A stretch of DNA of 7,348 nt, from positions 1 to 7,348 of the forward strand of contig CAYPSO010000167.1 of NCBI GenBank assembly GCA_964413275.1, given 5' to 3'. Position numbers and translations under genes: made by a program. Shown here one piece after another: positions 6,266 to 7,348 of the stretch; position 1 is the first letter of the stretch, and each line of letters begins with the position of its first letter. Below the pieces are notes generated by a model that was given only the letters and a program-made list of their open reading frames with translations, made no database searches and was not told where the DNA came from. The DNA is from JAABRE01 sp964413275. Lineage in GTDB: Bacteria; Cyanobacteriota; Cyanobacteriia; Cyanobacteriales; JAABRE01.

Positions 6266-6908
6266 CGATCAAGATTTAATCCGCCGTGGCTTAAATGCTT
6301 TACTGAGCACTGACCCAAAACTTGAAGTGGTGGGCGAGGCAGGTAATGGTCAAGAAGCGGTCACACTTGTCGCTCAATTAAACCCTGATGTTGTGCTTAT
6401 GGATGTGCGAATGCCAATCTGTGACGGAGTTTCAGGTACTCGTCAAATCTATCAACAGTTCCCTAGCACTAAAGTATTGATGCTGACAACCTTTGACGAC
6501 CAAGAGTATGTATCTCAAGCACTACAAGCAGGGGCATCAGGTTATTTACTTAAGGATACACCTTTTGAAGAGTTGACTCAAGCGATATACTTGGTTTACA
6601 AAGGCTATACTCAAATAGGTCCCGGACTTGCCACTAAAGTGCTAACTCGACCAGATCCCGTCGCACAACCAGAAGATATGGAGAATTGGTTAGCATTGTC
6701 TGAACGGGAAAAAGATATTGTCCGTTTAGTTGCTCAAGGATATAATAATCGGGAAATTGCCCAATTTCTGCACCTCGCAGAAAAGACGGTCAAAAACTAC
6801 ATTACCAATATTTTGAGCCAGTTAAATCTGCGCGATCGCACTCAACTCGCAATTGCTGCGTTACAGTCAGGAATCTTAGAAAATAAGGGCAATCACACGG
6901 GATCGTGA
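6243..6908 (+). CDS. NarL/FixJ-family response regulator with LuxR-type HTH
   Basis: 221 residues. The receiver domain (1-118) has the acidic pair Asp8/Asp9, phospho-acceptor Asp54 in VLMDVRMP, the switch Thr82/Thr83 in LMLTTFDD and Lys104 in YLLKD, so it looks functional. A linker (about 120-148) leads to a LuxR/GerE helix-turn-helix at 152-208: LSEREKDIVRLVAQGYNNRE, then AEKTVKNYITNILSQLNLRD. Phosphorylation would drive dimeric DNA binding and transcription control. The start at 6243 lies within the end of the kinase gene, in another frame. Targets are unknown. The divergent Spy-like/repeat-protein unit and autoregulation are the natural candidates. The gene's end borders transposon debris, but the domain is complete. 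Confidence 0.92.
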   Translation: MIRLLLVDDQDLIRRGLNALLSTDPKLEVVGEAGNGQEAVTLVAQLNPDVVLMDVRMPICDGVSGTRQIYQQFPSTKVLMLTTFDDQEYVSQALQAGASGYLLKDTPFEELTQAIYLVYKGYTQIGPGLATKVLTRPDPVAQPEDMENWLALSEREKDIVRLVAQGYNNREIAQFLHLAEKTVKNYITNILSQLNLRDRTQLAIAALQSGILENKGNHTGS

Positions 6909-6917
6909 TGGCGTAAC

Positions 6918-7014
6918 CAGACATCAGATGTATAAGGGACAGATTCGTTCCCACTGGTACACTTTGCACAATAATTTGTAAAGCTTGTAGAGTTTGTTCG
7001 ATGGCAATTGGCAT
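6918..7014 (-). pseudogene. N-terminal scrap of a possible transposase-like gene
   Basis: From the ATG at 7012-7014 the minus strand reads MPIAIEQTLQALQIIVQSVP, then VGTNLSLIHLM. This resembles, from memory, the start of a cyanobacterial transposase-like family with IPVGTNLALLxLLW at this place. After LIHLM (near 6920) the similarity stops, and the frame runs on antisense into the end of the response-regulator gene, so a deletion or insertion junction lies near 6915-6925. About 32 codons survive. No function is expected. The family call is tentative. Confidence 0.4.
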
Positions 7015-7019
7015 ACACT

Positions 7020-7199
7020 GGGGTAGGGGCAGGATTCGTGTAAAAACCGATCACGTCTCACTGGAAGTCTTATCCAGCCTGTCTTTTACACCCCCCGTCA
7101 TTTTCTGATTTTAAGGAAAAAACTCCCAAAAACTTAACAACAAATCAAGGGTTTCAGCCGTCTATGATCTGAATTTTACGTAAATCTTGCCCCTACCCC
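7020..7199. mobile_element. 180-bp element with 26-bp terminal inverted repeats
   Basis: The left end 7020-7045 begins GGGGTAGGGGCAGGATT. The right end 7174-7199 is its imperfect reverse complement, ending TTGCCCCTACCCC. About 22 of 26 positions agree. The inside has no open frame of note. It contains AGGGTTTCAGCC (7149-7160), found inverted at 2795-2806. It looks like a MITE or a deletion derivative of an IS. No convincing target duplication is visible; a CT on each side is too short to count. It ends exactly where the second CHAT 3' copy begins. Confidence 0.6.
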
Positions 7200-7282
7200 T
7201 AAGAGTAGTACAAATTAAAGAACTACAAAAGTTAACTCAGCATCCCCAGAATTGGGGTAGCTTAATTTTCTTCTTTTAATAA
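7199..7282 (+). repeat. Right copy of the 84-bp direct repeat: CHAT gene 3'-end fragment
   Basis: It repeats 2675-2758 with one change (T at 7209), which would turn Ala into Val in the encoded KELQKLTQHPQNWGSLIFFF-type tail. It keeps the stop codon, but no gene precedes it, because the 180-bp element lies immediately upstream. It is a displaced gene end, not an expressed gene. It lies eight bases from the TA at the edge of the right IS630-like tip. Confidence 0.9.
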
Positions 7283-7290
7283 CAAATATC

Positions 7291-7348
7291 TAATGGTCTG
7301 TCAAGTTGAAATTGACGGATATAGTTTAGTTAATTTGATGCGAGCATC
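7291..7348 (+). mobile_element. Terminus of a second IS630-like element (runs off the right edge)
   Basis: TA followed by ATGGTCTGTCAA matches the tip at 306-319 (TA then GTGGTCTGTCAA on the minus strand) at all but one base. The two tips point outward from the window, so two related copies flank the whole gene set in opposite orientation. Beyond the tip the sequences differ, so this may be the other end of the element type or a relative. No transposase is visible here. Confidence 0.55.

Overview
The window looks like chromosomal DNA from a cyanobacterium. Evidence: HIP1-type palindromes (GCGATCGC core) at 862-871, 3573-3580, 5866-5875 and 6832-6839, a secreted TPR-CHAT protein of the cyanobacterial type, a NarL-type sensor/regulator pair, and many fragments of insertion sequences and small palindromic elements. 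I cannot name a genus.

Layout. (1) 1-319: 5' part of an IS630-like insertion sequence on the minus strand, running off the left edge. It cuts a small secreted-protein gene (518 downward). (2) 551-2755: a TPR-CHAT caspase-like protein gene on the plus strand, intact in frame except for one amber codon at 1139-1141. Its His/Cys dyad is preserved. (3) 2759-3214: gene debris, namely a C-terminal scrap of a tyrosine recombinase (2810-2953, minus) and a 121-bp palindromic MITE-like element (3094-3214). (4) 3215-4881, minus strand: a membrane sterol-desaturase/fatty-acid-hydroxylase family protein whose stop codon touches the MITE; a tiny secreted protein made of three 23-residue repeats; and a Spy/CpxP-like LTxxQ periplasmic protein. 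The last two look like one transcription unit, closed by a clear intrinsic terminator. (5) 5045-6908, plus strand: an overlapping NarL-type histidine kinase and LuxR-HTH response regulator, divergent from the periplasmic-protein unit. (6) 6918-7348: a transposase-like N-terminal scrap, a 180-bp element with terminal inverted repeats, a second copy of the last 84 bp of the CHAT gene, and the tip of another IS630-like element at the right edge.

How it fits together. The kinase/regulator plus the divergent Spy/CpxP-like and repeat-protein genes look like an envelope-sensing module, analogous in layout to Cpx systems but with NarL-class signalling proteins. This is inferred from gene arrangement only. 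The CHAT gene belongs to a different, more degraded region. Its 3' end occurs twice (2675-2758 and 7199-7282, one mismatch), bracketing the other genes, with a recombinase remnant beside the left copy. Either the 4.4-kb segment was inserted at the 3' end of the CHAT gene, or a tandem CHAT paralogue was eroded by mobile elements. No complete new defence or mobile system is demonstrated here.
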